Both the position numbers and the translations under genes were made by a program. A DNA stretch of 64,000 bases from contig JAYKAV010000112.1 of the NCBI GenBank assembly GCA_035582835.1, positions 3,414,102 through 3,478,101 of the forward strand, given 5' to 3'. This document shows positions 38,101-51,318 of this stretch, piece after piece. Each line of letters starts with the position of its first letter. Within the stretch, counting starts at the first letter, position 1. Under the pieces are notes generated by a model. The model was not told the DNA's origin, ran no database searches, and worked only from the letters and a program-made list of their open reading frames with translations. The stretch comes from Phoebastria nigripes. Lineage: Eukaryota; Chordata; Aves; Procellariiformes; Diomedeidae.

Positions 38101-41100
38101 CACAATGCCAAAACAATTTATGGAAGTAATTAATAAAATCTCATTTCCAGATTTCCATGTAATCAGACCTGCTTTTTTAGTACGTTTTCTATAACTACCT
38201 GTCTACCCATATGCGCACACATATATAACATATGCATATGTTACATCTTCTTTAAAATTATGTTTAGAAACATAATACTTTTATATCTGAGCTTTGCTTG
38301 AACACTTGACAGGTAACACCTACTTAGAAAAAGTTACAGATTAAAAATAGAAGTATGAATATACATACACAGTTCACATCTATGATCAATCTTTTGCTTA
38401 GAAATAAAATTTACAAATTAAAAAAATTGATTTGAAATAAAATTTAATTTACAAATAAACAGATATTCTACAGGTCCTAAAAAAAGTGTCATTAGCTGTT
38501 CTTTTGTAAAACTTGCCTCCCTGACATATTGATAAATCACAAGTTTTCAAGGTTCTCAGACTATGAAAGATTTTTGTGGATACAGGGACCGAAAGACACA
38601 GAAGTAGCTGTGCTTTTGTCTAAGTTATTCTGACATCTGTCCTGGGATTTACACGTAACAGTCCATGTAAACAGTAAAACATACTTTTTTTTTTTCCCTC
38701 CTAGATAATTGACATTTTTCTTAGGATGGAATCACTAAGATACTCTTGTCTACCTGCTGCTTAAACATAACACCTTCTGAACCATTCTTCAAATTAAAAT
38801 TCTGAAAGCGATAGACCTCTAAATATAGTAATCCCAAACAAATACAAATTAACCTAAAGTTAAAAAAAAATACTACTATTACATTATGGAATATTGCTTC
38901 GCAGCTTTATTACAAAATACAAACATGGACACATTTGGACTTCTTGACAGAAGTCATCAGAGAAAAGTAACTCTAACTTAAAACTGGTAAATGAAATACT
39001 AATGTAACTGAACCTTAGAGAACCTTTTTCTCTGGCAGTATCTTTTTAAAGATGCAGCGGTCAAAGATGATAAGTAGCTACTGTAGGTATTCAAAACCAG
39101 AGACAACCTCCCCCATGCCAGAAGTTACTACATGTATGAACTAAGTTGCATACATTCTGGTCATCACCTCAACGTAGTATGAGAGGAATAGAGGATGCTA
39201 GACATTAACATCTCATATGGCCAAAAAAAATTACATAATAAAGTTTAAAGAGCACTGAAGGTTTAAAAAACAAACAAACAAACAACAAAATGGAGCAAAG
39301 TCAAAGTTGCAAAGAAAACTTCAGTTGTCATGTTCAGTGACCTGAGTATTTACTCAAATGGAGGGTTTGTCATCTTCTTATGGAGCTAGGTATCACCTAT
39401 AAAATCAAATCAACTAGAGGGAAAAAAACCCACAAAAACCAGTAAGCTGAAACAAATATTCATACACATCCTAACACACCAAGGGAGAGGAGGGCAGAAG
39501 CATGATTATCATTAATACACTGATGAAAGATATCATTAGCTTGCCAACGCAGTTAACTGTTACAGTACTTTAGAAGCCTACACTCAGATACAGATCTACC
39601 CCAGTAGTGAGCACTTGGAAAGACTCTCATCTTTTGTAACATTCCCCAGAAGATGTGTATAAATTAATATCAATATTACTAATCTGAGCTGTTAGCTTTA
39701 ATAGCCATCTTTGAATAGGTAAACTTTTCCATCTTGCAGCACTAAACCATCACCTGTACTTTAAAAAAAAAAAAAAAAAAAAATCCCAACTACACGCACC
39801 TCTTTACCCTCCTCCTATTTTGCTTATGAAAGGAACGTATCTCTCTTCTTTCTCTCACATCAAAGCATATTTAGGCCCAGAAAAATGTTATTCTATTACC
39901 TAATTTGTTTTCTTTTAGGCATTAAAAAAAATCTTAGTGTCTTTTATATTTTATTTAAATAAACAGAAGTGCCAATGATTTTTTATATATATAGAAAGTG
40001 TGATTCTATGCATTTTCTGTTTTGTTGAGCAATTAAAAATTAGAACAGAACACACAATAACTTTATCAGTAAATTATGGCAGCTTTATAAAAGGAAATAA
40101 TATACCAAAATTCTTTAAAAAGCACAATTCTCATCCGCTGTCAATATATCTGGGGTTTGTTTTGAAGGAAACAAAAGACTTATCTCACTTGATGCTAAAC
40201 ACAAATATTCTAAGAATCTATTTATGAACACAGGCCTTTGTGCTCTGAAAACATCAGGAATCAAATCCTGTATTCTCCTTACATCTCTTTTTAGCACTCT
40301 GATATATTTTAGTATATCCCGTTTTCAGAAAAGGAAAAGAGGCAGGAAGGCAGAGAGGAAATGTTTCCTTCCACGTTTGAGCAAATTATCCATAGCAACA
40401 TGCAGCATAACAGTTTTTAATTCCGCGCAACATGAATTTCTATAAAAGCAACATTCAGTCAGCAAATTTTTGGCTCTCTACAGATGCCATCATCCACTGC
40501 AAGAGTCATTATTCACCAATTCTATCCAGTATTTTTGATCACTGGATGCAAATGTGGTTGAAGAAATCTAATCTACCTCCTCCCTGTCATTTTCGCAGAA
40601 CCCTCATTAGGAAATGTTATTTTACTGTCACTGGAAACTGGTATTAACCATGCATTATTTCCTCATGCAAAATACAAACGGAAGATGAATAATTTCTTTT
40701 CCCTCTCTCAAGCTCAATTTCTTCTCCTATCCTTTATGCCTCTTACCCACTCTTCTGCAAAAATTGCTTATACTTAAAAAAAAAAAGCTTAATTCCTCAA
40801 GTCTATATATATACCCACCAAGTACTCACAATAGGTAAGCAATCTAATGGGAGCTTTTCTATCTTGTCATCATTTTTGACTGGGGGTGGGGGGAACAACA
40901 AAAAAAACCCACACCAAAAAAAGAGGAACATTTACCCCATTAACTTCTATGCAAAATGCCTGGTAATATTTCATTTCCTCTGCCAAAATCAGCCAGTCTA
41001 ACTGTCCATATATAAACTGGGCTGCATGTTTGAGAGCTGCAAGGGATGAATTCCCCATTTTTACAGAAGTGCCGAACCAGCACACCGAAAGGAGAGAACT

Positions 41101-44100
41101 TTCTCACATTGTCAAAGGACCACAAAGTAGCCTGACTGAAGAGGTGATGGGGGGATTTTGGGGAGTGGTCTGAGTCTTTTTTATCCAACACACCCCTAAG
41201 AAATTTGTTTTCTCACACCACTTTAAAAATCAATCTAAATCTTTTGATAAGGTTACCCATACCATTTCCTAACTTTCTTCAACTGCACAGTATGTGTAGA
41301 AGGCATTTAGCTGGGTAAGAAAAATGTCACTCCCAGGTCTACTCTTGCCTTCTGTTTCCCAGTGAGGACTATGAGATCAGCCTTCTAAACCTGCACTGTG
41401 CTCTCTGGCGTATACACACATCAACTGTAATAGAAAAGAGTTTGGCGTTAAATTAATTTTAACTATTTCTCATTTTTAGTTTTGGAGGTGGTTTGGTTTT
41501 TTTGGTGTTTTGGGGTTGGGGTATTTTTGTTTGTTTGGGTTTTTTGTTGTTGTTTGGTTGGTTGTTTTTTAAGGGAGGGGCTGTTCTCTGTCCTGAAATC
41601 TCTGCTCTTTTCTTTAAGGAATTTACTCGTTTTTCCACCACCTCAATATAAGTTAAAAGGCCCTTATGTTCTTTTGCAAGGTTACTTCCGCTGAATTTTT
41701 AATCCAGTGAAATGTAGAAAGGCTTTGGGGTTTTTTTTGTTTTGTGTTAATGTGTGTGTGCACATAAACTTTCCCCCTGCCCCAGCTTAATTCTCCAGAA
41801 GCACAGATAACAACTCCATTCAGTTTTCTTAAACATAGGCATTTGCCACCATTTGAGATGCACTTGGGTATGAGACCTCATCACAGGCTGGCAAGATGTA
41901 ATTATGACATCTCAGAGACTCAAACCCTTCTGGAAATCAGGTGAAGTATTTAGGGTATCTCAAGTGGCATTAGACATCTAACGTTTAGGCAACAGCATTA
42001 AGCCTCTAAGATTTCTGACTAAGAACTGTAAACCCAGGAACACTGCCAAATACACAAATCTTGAATATTAGTGCCATTAAGGAGGAAGCAGCGTGTCCTT
42101 GTCTCAGGCAGCTCTCTTCTTCTGTCTCTGATCCATATTTTGGTTTTTTTTCCCCTTTTCATATGAAGTTCTTGCCTCATTGTTATGGGCAGAGTTCCAT
42201 GCCCAGAGCAAACAGCATCAGTGGCTGGGAGCCTGCCTGCCAAATCCCCACTGTCAGTGCATCCATTTGAGGATGTTCTCAGAAGCTTATGCAAACACAG
42301 AAACCAAAGTCCTAAAATTCTCTTTTTTTATATACACTGAAAATACTACCCTACCTGAAATATACTGACAAACACCAAAACATTTAAAATAATAAATTAA
42401 GATACTTTCAAATATTTCCTATCAACTGACACCACCATTAAAGCTTAATAACATGAAGATTATATTAAACTTTAATAACCTATATTATATCTTTAGAATC
42501 AGAACAAAGATTATTTCTAAATCATACACTCTGTGTGTGTGCACGTATGTGGTTCTTCAGCTAAAATTGCCCAAGAAAGGTTGAATGTATTGCATTGCGC
42601 TGAAGGAGAGTTTCTACACTGAACAGTAATTATGAACAAAGAACAGCTTATACATCAGTCAAGTTACTGCTGTACTAATCTAAAACCCAAACAATTTTGC
42701 AGTTCCCTAGGTTTTAAGTGGTCGTTACTGCAAAAGCGAATAATGAGAAAGTTCCACTTCCCTGCCCGTTTTGGAAAGCTGTTAGTCTTTTTTTTCTTTG
42801 CAATGCATTTGATCTTGTACCTCTCTACCCACAGGAGGACTTGCATCCCATAGGATGGAAAATTAACTACATTTTAGATACATACATGACCAACTGCTAT
42901 GATTTTTTTTTTTTGGTAACTTTGTTGTACTTAAAAAAAATTAAATTCCTTTTAAGTTTTCACTGCTAGAGAACCTGTTTTAAAAGCTGCGTTTATTTTC
43001 CTTTACAATGAAGTGGCAGTAATAACAGGCAAGCAACTGTCACTTTTATGCAGGTATTTTTCAGCACTGTCACAATAATTTCAAAGCAGACAAAGTAATG
43101 TATATGTTTAGTTACCAGGAGCCCAACAAGATACTCTTCACACTCAATACATTGATTTTCTAGCTTAAATAGTCAAATATATATTTCTTGCATGAGTGAG
43201 AATTCTATGTTGTGAGAAGATGCCATGGGAAATATATGTGAGGTTAACATCACATGTTCCCTGGGATTCCAGGGTCAACAACAGGGAAAATTAGATGATT
43301 AGTCTCAAATACTGCACATCCAGTATCTATGCCAATATCAGAACACAAAGTAGTAAATGTAATCTGCAAGCTGGTTTGTCAAAGTATTAAGATTTCAGTT
43401 TAAAGCTGAAATTCCAGTCAGCAAGTTCTACCTCATAAAATCAGTTTATTAATAATCAGTGTCACATTAGGATGACTACCCAGTAACTTGCTAAAAGAAC
43501 AACACAACTATGGGGCAACTACAGAGTTAAAAGCAGTGCTGGGGGGAGAGGATGGGGGAGGCGGGGGGGGACACAAACAAAAAACAAATACCCCCCACCA
43601 AAAACAAACTTTGCTAATCCTTTTGAAAATATTCAAAGAAACACTACCAAGCAGTTACATACAAGAAAGGATGAGCCTCATATTTTAAAAACATAAAGCA
43701 AATGTAGATATATATACTGGTGAGGTTGGGGTGGGTTTTGGTTTTTGGTGTTTTTTTTTCCTTTCCACAGTATAAAATACATCCTTGCCTTTTCCTGCAG
43801 CTTTTTTTTTTTTTAATAAAGATCAGCATTTGAAAGCAATTTATACTGAAACAAACCTGAAGCCCTTTTTATAAATATCCATTCTAAATTCCTATTGCAG
43901 AAAAGCTGACAAGTGTAAACATAATCTAATTAAAACAGCCATAGGTTATGCGCTTCCAAGGGTTTCCTCGACGTAATTAGTGCAGATGTTCTTTGAAAAC
44001 AGTATCTGATTTGTGTCAATCACACCTATAGGGAGGACTCTGAAACTGAGACAGTCAAAAAAGAGATGGTTGTTGTGATGATGGACACCAGCATCACTTA

Positions 44101-45388
44101 AGTGCTGCAATGGAACATCTTTCTGGGATGTGTTTTGTTGTTTTTTTTTTTAAACCAGGATCACATTCGAAGTTTATTACCTCTGTTCAAGATTCACTAC
44201 TCATCCACCAATATTTCAGAGCTTCCTACTACAAAAACCCCTCAAACAAAGCAAAGTCTAAAGTCAAAAGATCTTCACAATGAGCTTTTTCAGACACAAC
44301 ATTCCTCACTGACATCTCTGAAGAAAAAGAGTAACTAGTAAAGAAAAGAAGTATCTTGAATCTGTTATTTATAGTAAGGAAAAAGAATTTACATTCAGTA
44401 CTAGCATTAAAGTAGTAATAATGTATGCTTCATAAAGAAACTCTTAAATATAACTGTCAGTTTTAATAATTAAATGTGTGTTTGGAACAACAGCGTACAT
44501 ACCAAAATAGCAAAGTGGATTTCAATAATTATATAACAACCTAAGGGAACAGAAATTCAGTATTTCTTATCTTTACAATGTAGGCTTGTTTTGAGCATTT
44601 AGAAAACAGTCTATCCATTTATTTAAAAAAAACCCAACAAACCAAAACCAAACCACACCTTCAACACTGCTGTGCAATTTGTTTTTAAGAGGAAAGTCAG
44701 CGGATCTACTTTCATTCTCAAGGATATGCTACTGAAAGAGAGGTATGTAACTTCTTATTGCAAAAATAAGAATGAGATCCTAGCTTACTACTAAGGGACT
44801 TCAGTGTTGTGACTGGAGACCTCTTGCTTGGAAAAAACTAAAAAGGTTCAGTACAAGAGCTGTTACTAAAGTAAGCATTAGACAATTTCAATTTACACAT
44901 CCCTGTTCTCCAGGTGTGGTTTAGAACAAGCACCTTCTATCTGACTCCTAATATTCAGCAGGGATCTGCCAACCAGGTCTTGCACAAAATAGCCACAAAT
45001 GTTACTTTCTGCTCAGCGAAGTGAGCTCAGTTCTCACTTTAAACTATTAAGAGATCCTTGCCAGTGTTATCCCTGACAATATTCCCAGATCTCAAAAATG
45101 AAGTATTTAAAGACTTAATGAAAGCTAATTACTGAACTGCTATACTCAGCAGAAAATTTAAATTCAGTTCAGCAAAACNTTTGACATGGAAAAATAAACT
45201 ACAGGAACAAGTCAGTGCTCTGTCACAGTGTAACAGATCTGCCATTCATTCAGTCAGAGTTGTGGTCAATATTTCCATTTAAAAACTTGTTTATCAAGAA
45301 TTTATTATGGGAGTTATTAAGCAGCTACACCTCAAACTGACTTGGCAGACAAAATTTTCTGTAAATTCAAAGAGCTCTTCTATTACTT

Positions 45389-45421
<33 letters not shown>

Positions 45422-48400
45422 GGAAAAACCTGTTGCATCCCTTCACAAACACAAGATGGCTTTCAAAAAGCCTATTTTCTACTCTTAATTCCCACAATCA
45501 GATATATCTCCCCACCAGGTAAGAGTTCCTAATGCTTGGTCCATTTTCCCTTTTCTGTGTTTCAACCCACAAGTCACAGTTTTATTTTTAACTGCCTCAG
45601 CAAGCATCCTTGAAATACCAGGAAACATCATTGCTCCACTTGACCTTCACCTACCAAAATCTGCTGCTGCTGAAGTTAAGCAGACAAACAAAAAAAAGTC
45701 CCCAACAATTTGAAGTTACAACATCTGTAGCCCTAATCAGCCACTGACTTCAGAAAGGCAAAATACTGCATTTTTGAGGACACTGTGGCATTAGAAGCTA
45801 AAATCATAATAAACTTTGAAATGGCTTACAATGATAGCTCAAACAACGTTAAACTTAAGTTAAGTCTGAACAGGTAGCATCATTCTAATTGGTGGGCTTC
45901 CTTTGAGGAAGCAACAGAGTACAAGATGTTCCCTTTCTTCTAAAACTAAAATGCATTTCTTCAACAAACAGAAATAACAACACAAAAAAAAAATCGTATC
46001 ATCCTCTACTGCTGGGACTGTTCTTAACACAGCAAGTAGATATAACTACCTTAGGCCTAGCTACAATTTTCCAGGGCACAATAATGAACACTATCTTCCC
46101 ACCTTTTGCACAGATAATTAGTACTTACTCGTTCCCCCAATTCCCTCACCATTAAGGTAATATATATCAAAAAATATTTTCTTCAGAGCTGTGCATGCAA
46201 TTTTTTAAATAACAGTGCTGACCTATGACACTTGCTAGCAATGCTTTCCAAAAATTGTCATTGTGCATTTGACTCATTCAATCCACCCAAGATCAACATT
46301 TGCTGCTTACAGTTACCCTATTCATAACGTAGATGCATATAATTCTTTAAAAACAAAAACAAACACACAAATTGGACAACGTTTACTTCATAGCTTTGAA
46401 AAGGAAAATTTGATCAAAAAGAAATCAAGGAATTCATACATCTGAGTTGAAAAATATGTATTTTTTAAACTACAGGCACAGGATAAAAAGGATTCTGCCT
46501 TTAATCCAAGGAGGTATGGTAGTCATATTCCTCAATACATGCATCTTGGAAAGCTAACCAGAAAAGTCTTTTAAAGCATAGCAATCAACTGAGAGAGAGT
46601 AATTTGACATCTCAAACGACAAACTTGAGTTCTTAGGTCAGACTAGTTTGGAACAACATAGTAACAAGGAAACTACTGATCCTCACTGTTGCGCTAAGCC
46701 AAGGTGAAGACTTAGCCTTTGATTATGTACCAAGGCACAGAAGTTGACTAATTGGATTCAGTTCAGAACTGCAAAAAGGGCTGCTTCACAAGAAAAGCAT
46801 CCAGTCAAATTGATCCAAAGAAACTTTGCTCTACCAGACTATAGGTACTGGCCTCGAAAGAACACATAAGGTAAGCGAAGAAAGGAGAAAAGGAATCCAC
46901 TAACATAGTAACACTTAAACTGACACTAAATAAACAATTTGTAAAAGTCTTGGACTACTATCTTGGCAAGGCAGTAAAAAGCAAAGCAGCAAATGTTTCA
47001 ATAAAACCGAGGATGACTACAGTCTAAAGCACAAACTCCATTATCCTTATTAATCTGACTAGTAGCTAAAAAGAAGTCACCTTTAGTCCTCTAACAAATC
47101 ACGGGTATTTGTATTTCAAGGGCACCCCCCCACTTTTTTTTTTGTTAAATTTTAATTTTTTTAAATAGGTCAACTTGGAGTCTTAGCACGGTGACTTTTT
47201 TCAAGCCCTAAAGCTACATCTAAAAAACATTACGCTTCAGAGTTACCAGCTTTCAGGTCTGGAGACATCGTGATATGCTCCAGCAAGATTTCTGATCTGG
47301 ACAATCAAGGGACCGAGGCTGCAGGGCACAACATACTGTACCACACACTATGCTGTACAATTGCTCTGTAATTAGAAGCAGACCAACCGAATACAAATAG
47401 ATCAAATTGGCTTCTTTTAAATTCTCTTATGAACTGCCAGAGAAGCACTGGTTTTGAATTGCATTTATCAAAAAGGCTCCAGATTAAATAAAAGTAATAA
47501 TAAAAAAGAGCAAGACAAAATTTACAGTAGTAAAAGAATTAGAGGGAAGACACTAATGATCATAATTTCAGCTGAACACCAAAGACCCTATGTCATTGCA
47601 CTTTAGTTTATAAAAACAGCCCCAAATTCTATCTTCAAGCATTCTTGGCGAACAAGCAGCTTTAGATATGAGACCAAAGGCAAATAATTACTAACCTTTC
47701 TACATTGACTGGCTTGTCAAATTTAAATAGAATATAATCCCCAGCAACTGGTGTGACAGCCCAGAAAAAATCTTCCCCTACGTAGGTTTTTTCTAGCGTA
47801 TGCCCTTGGTAGACTTTTAAAGATGTCGAAACCTCTGCAGGTGGATTCACATGGATTTTATGCAGTAATGGTTTCAGGAAGTCTTTATCCTAATTGAAAG
47901 AAAGACAAACATCATGCTGGTCAGATAACCTGTTTTATTATGTTCTTTTCCCAAGTGGTTACACTTAAAACAAACACTTGCATCAAATGGAAAATGAATG
48001 CATGACTCATTTTTGGGTGTATCAGATCTTGTACTGATTAATAAGATGAACATGCCATTAAAGTAAAAAAACTAGAAAAAATATCCCTTAGCAAAAATCC
48101 ACAAAAATGAGCTGAGATTAGCACTTCTTATACTTGATAGTAACCAGTTTAAATCAGATTTCATTCCAACTGGAGTAATATACAACATGCTTGAAAATGC
48201 CAGACAACAAGAAAATGCCTGTTTTCTCAAAGGCTACAAAGTTTTTCATTTAATCAGCCTGCTCTGCAAAGGAAGGAAAATTTTAGCTACTAACTGTGAG
48301 TTTCTGGATCTTCCCTGCTAGAGAAGAGTGGAGGCCAACATGCTGGAAAAGAGAAGGCCTGAAGCGTATCCGTAGGTTAGATTTCTGTCGATCACAATGT

Positions 48401-51286
48401 TTCTGAAATGGGGGTGGGGTGGGGTGTGGGGAATGGGGGTTAAAAAAAAAAAAAAAGAAAAGAAAAAATCACATTAGTAAAACCAACACAAAGTTGCTGA
48501 GTTTTTACTGCAAGTATGTGATGTTACATGAACCAAAAAGACTCAATAAGAACCCAGACCTATTTATCCAGTTGTTCTTGTTTTCATTCCAGAATCTACC
48601 AAGACTGCTGTGCAAATATAATACTGCTCAAGGTTCTTGCACAGAACCTGTTTGTTCAGTCTTTCAGCAAGGGTGCTACTTGAGAAACGAAGGACCAAAA
48701 TCCAAAGTTTATTCCCCATTTGGAACCTTCTCTATGACTGCTATCCAAGCAGTGGTATTCTGCAGAGCCTCAGTGTGGGTTATGTGAATGGGTTTATTTT
48801 AGGACTGTTACACACAGAAAATAACTAGACTTTTGCTTTTCATCCTACTGCATCCATCTCCATCTTTCAATATAACTGAAACAATAACAGTTATAATGCC
48901 TCCGAGAACTCTCCCTCTAAAGTTCTTTTTGAGATTAAAATCTTGGTAGGAAGAAAGACTCTTCCAGGACATGGAGTAACCATAATACACATTAAGTATG
49001 CTAGCCTCCAGCTCACAAAACCAATTCATTCACCATCATGAAAACATTTTAGAAGCTTTATAATAAAAACAAACTTACAGCATCTTTCTCAGGGTTACAC
49101 ACTTTCACCCAGAGGATATGGTCCAGGAGCCAATCAATAGGTTTCTCCTTATAAAACATAAATATGAACTCTACAATAAGAGTGATATCTGGAGACTGGA
49201 ACATTTTACCTGTGATGACATTAAGAATAAATGGAGTTATTTTAGATTAAAGATAACATTGTCTTTTGAAATCAGTGAGACAATAGATGATAAGTTTGTG
49301 CCAAGACAAGAAATGTTAGCAATGAACAACTTGAAATCTCAATGTTATTAAAAGCTCCATATCTTTCAGCTATGCAAAACTAAATAAAACAACTATTCAA
49401 ACACGAACTCCTTGTAGTATATCTTGTTGTTATCAAAATATTCAATGTATACTACAACACAGTCTCCTTAAGAACAAAAATTGTCAGCCTGCAAAAACAG
49501 AGAGAGAAGAGTTATGGATTCTCCATGCCACGTGTCTATTATTCTCCATGCCACGTGTAAGCTTCAAGCACCCGAGACAAGGAGCTGTCGTAAGTGTTAT
49601 CTGCCCGGTCACACAATTTCAGCTTTTGCAGGTACAAAAAGCAGAGATAGAACACCTACCACTAACTCCAGATCCTTCTCTGTAGAAAATCAAAGGGAAA
49701 GAAAGAAGGAAGCTACTAGAACATAACCAGAGACAACACAACTTAAAAAAAGAGAGACATCACATAGCAGCTACCAGAGTTTTTTCTGAGATGCATAGGC
49801 CATCAGCAAACTCATACTGAGGGCGTTTCCAACTAACCACACTCAAAGCAGTCAGCTGCCTAGTAGAAAGTCTAAGTCCCTCCCACAAACAAAAACTTCT
49901 TTGCCAAGTACTGCCATGACTTTGGGGCTTCCAAGATAGCTTACTGCATGGTCAAGTACAGATGGACTTCTGGGTGGCACTGTGCTACAGGATTCTTGGG
50001 AACCCTGCAAACTGTGAAGCTTAAAGGAGGCCTTGGCAAAAGAAGGAAACTTACTATTGATGAAGAAAGTCTATTTACTATCAACAAGAGCAACTTTTTA
50101 TGTGGTTGTGCAATACACTTCACTGCCAGTACAGGTGTCTGAAGAGACAGGTGGCCAATACACTGGGCTATTTTGTTAAACCGAATGCAGCACTTAAAGG
50201 TGCCTCGTATGAAGACACTGCTACCAGGAGCAACACGTAACTGGGAGTGGGGCAGTCCAAGGCTGAAGACAGACTGACAAGTGCTTGTACTAGGGACTGA
50301 GTGCCAACTAAACTCCCAAAGGCAGTTCCAGATTTGAGGGCAGATTCAGAAAACATCATCAGGTTTGCAGATTGTCTGCCTCTACTTTGCTAGGCTACAA
50401 TGGAGGAGGCAAGGGAGAAAGACATTACATGATAATGAATCTCTTAGGAGGACACTGGCTGAAGTGATTCAGTTCTGCAGATGGTGCCGAGATGTGGGCA
50501 GTGCTGACTTGGACAGGCATTGGCTCTTGGGGCCTGTGTGCATTAATGGATCAGAGTCCAATAGAAGCTCTTCTCCAATGCAAGTCTTCTGTCTGTCCAC
50601 GCTTGGGAGTTCTGTACAACACGTTAACACACAGCATCTAGGCATGTGAAATGTTTTTTTTCCACTTGTAATCTATGAGGCCTTCATCGGCTTTTTAAGT
50701 AACAAGTTCCAGAAGTGGTAGAGGCCCTAATATTTTCTCCTACATTTAGGAAGAACAGCTGGAGTAGACATGAAGAACAGGTTCCTCTCTGAGGTGGCAA
50801 AAACACTTCCCATATTCATCAGAAAATGGGATTTGGTTCTCATCTACAAGAGGACAAAATTCTTTGGAAAGGCCGCTAAGGAGCTGTATAGGCTAGTCTG
50901 GATGACAAACAAATAGGGAACAGTGTTTTGTATGAAGCTTAAAAACTATCAGGAGTGTAGCACTCTACTTGAGCAGGTGGCTGAGTGGAAATGAAGAAAT
51001 GGTGCAAGCAGTCTACCTTATTTAGCCATTAAGGAGGATGTTCGCATTTATATAAACAGAAAAGAGGATATACCTGAAGTATCGCCCTGAACCAGTACTA
51101 CACAAAAGGTAAAAAGTTATCTAGTCTTAAGTGATTAGGAACATACATTTCCACTGTGAATGTACATGTGGACTATCACTCAGAGCCAGACATTCAGTTA
51201 CTTCTCTTTCTTTTGAGGCTCACTGAAGTCTGTAATTCATAGAAGATTATTGCAAGGCAGCATTAAAAAAAAAAAAAACAAAACAA

Positions 51287-51318
<32 letters not shown>

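Larger units (their letters stand above)
35823..47695 (-). other. MGAT4A: MGAT4A intron, 11.9 kb
   Basis: No second gene is recognised. It holds G/T-rich tracts (37822-37954, 41480-41580), an A/G-rich to C/A-rich tract (43541-43608), poly-A runs (39763-39783, 45389-45420) and scattered A/C-rich tracts. Open frames through the G/T tracts are low-complexity artefacts. Confidence 0.7.

Noticed and set aside
37741..38129. Gly/Trp/Phe-rich open frames and their Pro/Asn-rich antisense
   Set aside because: They are translations of a G/T-rich simple repeat.
48419..48787. 122-codon plus-strand open frame
   Set aside because: It begins in a poly-A tract and has no recognisable domain. It sits in the MGAT4A intron just upstream of a coding exon, on the opposite strand.
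49171..49176. Alternative acceptor inside an MGAT4A exon
   Set aside because: Using it would drop 13 codons that match the family and keep frame with the previous exon, so the longer exon at 49079-49209 is preferred.
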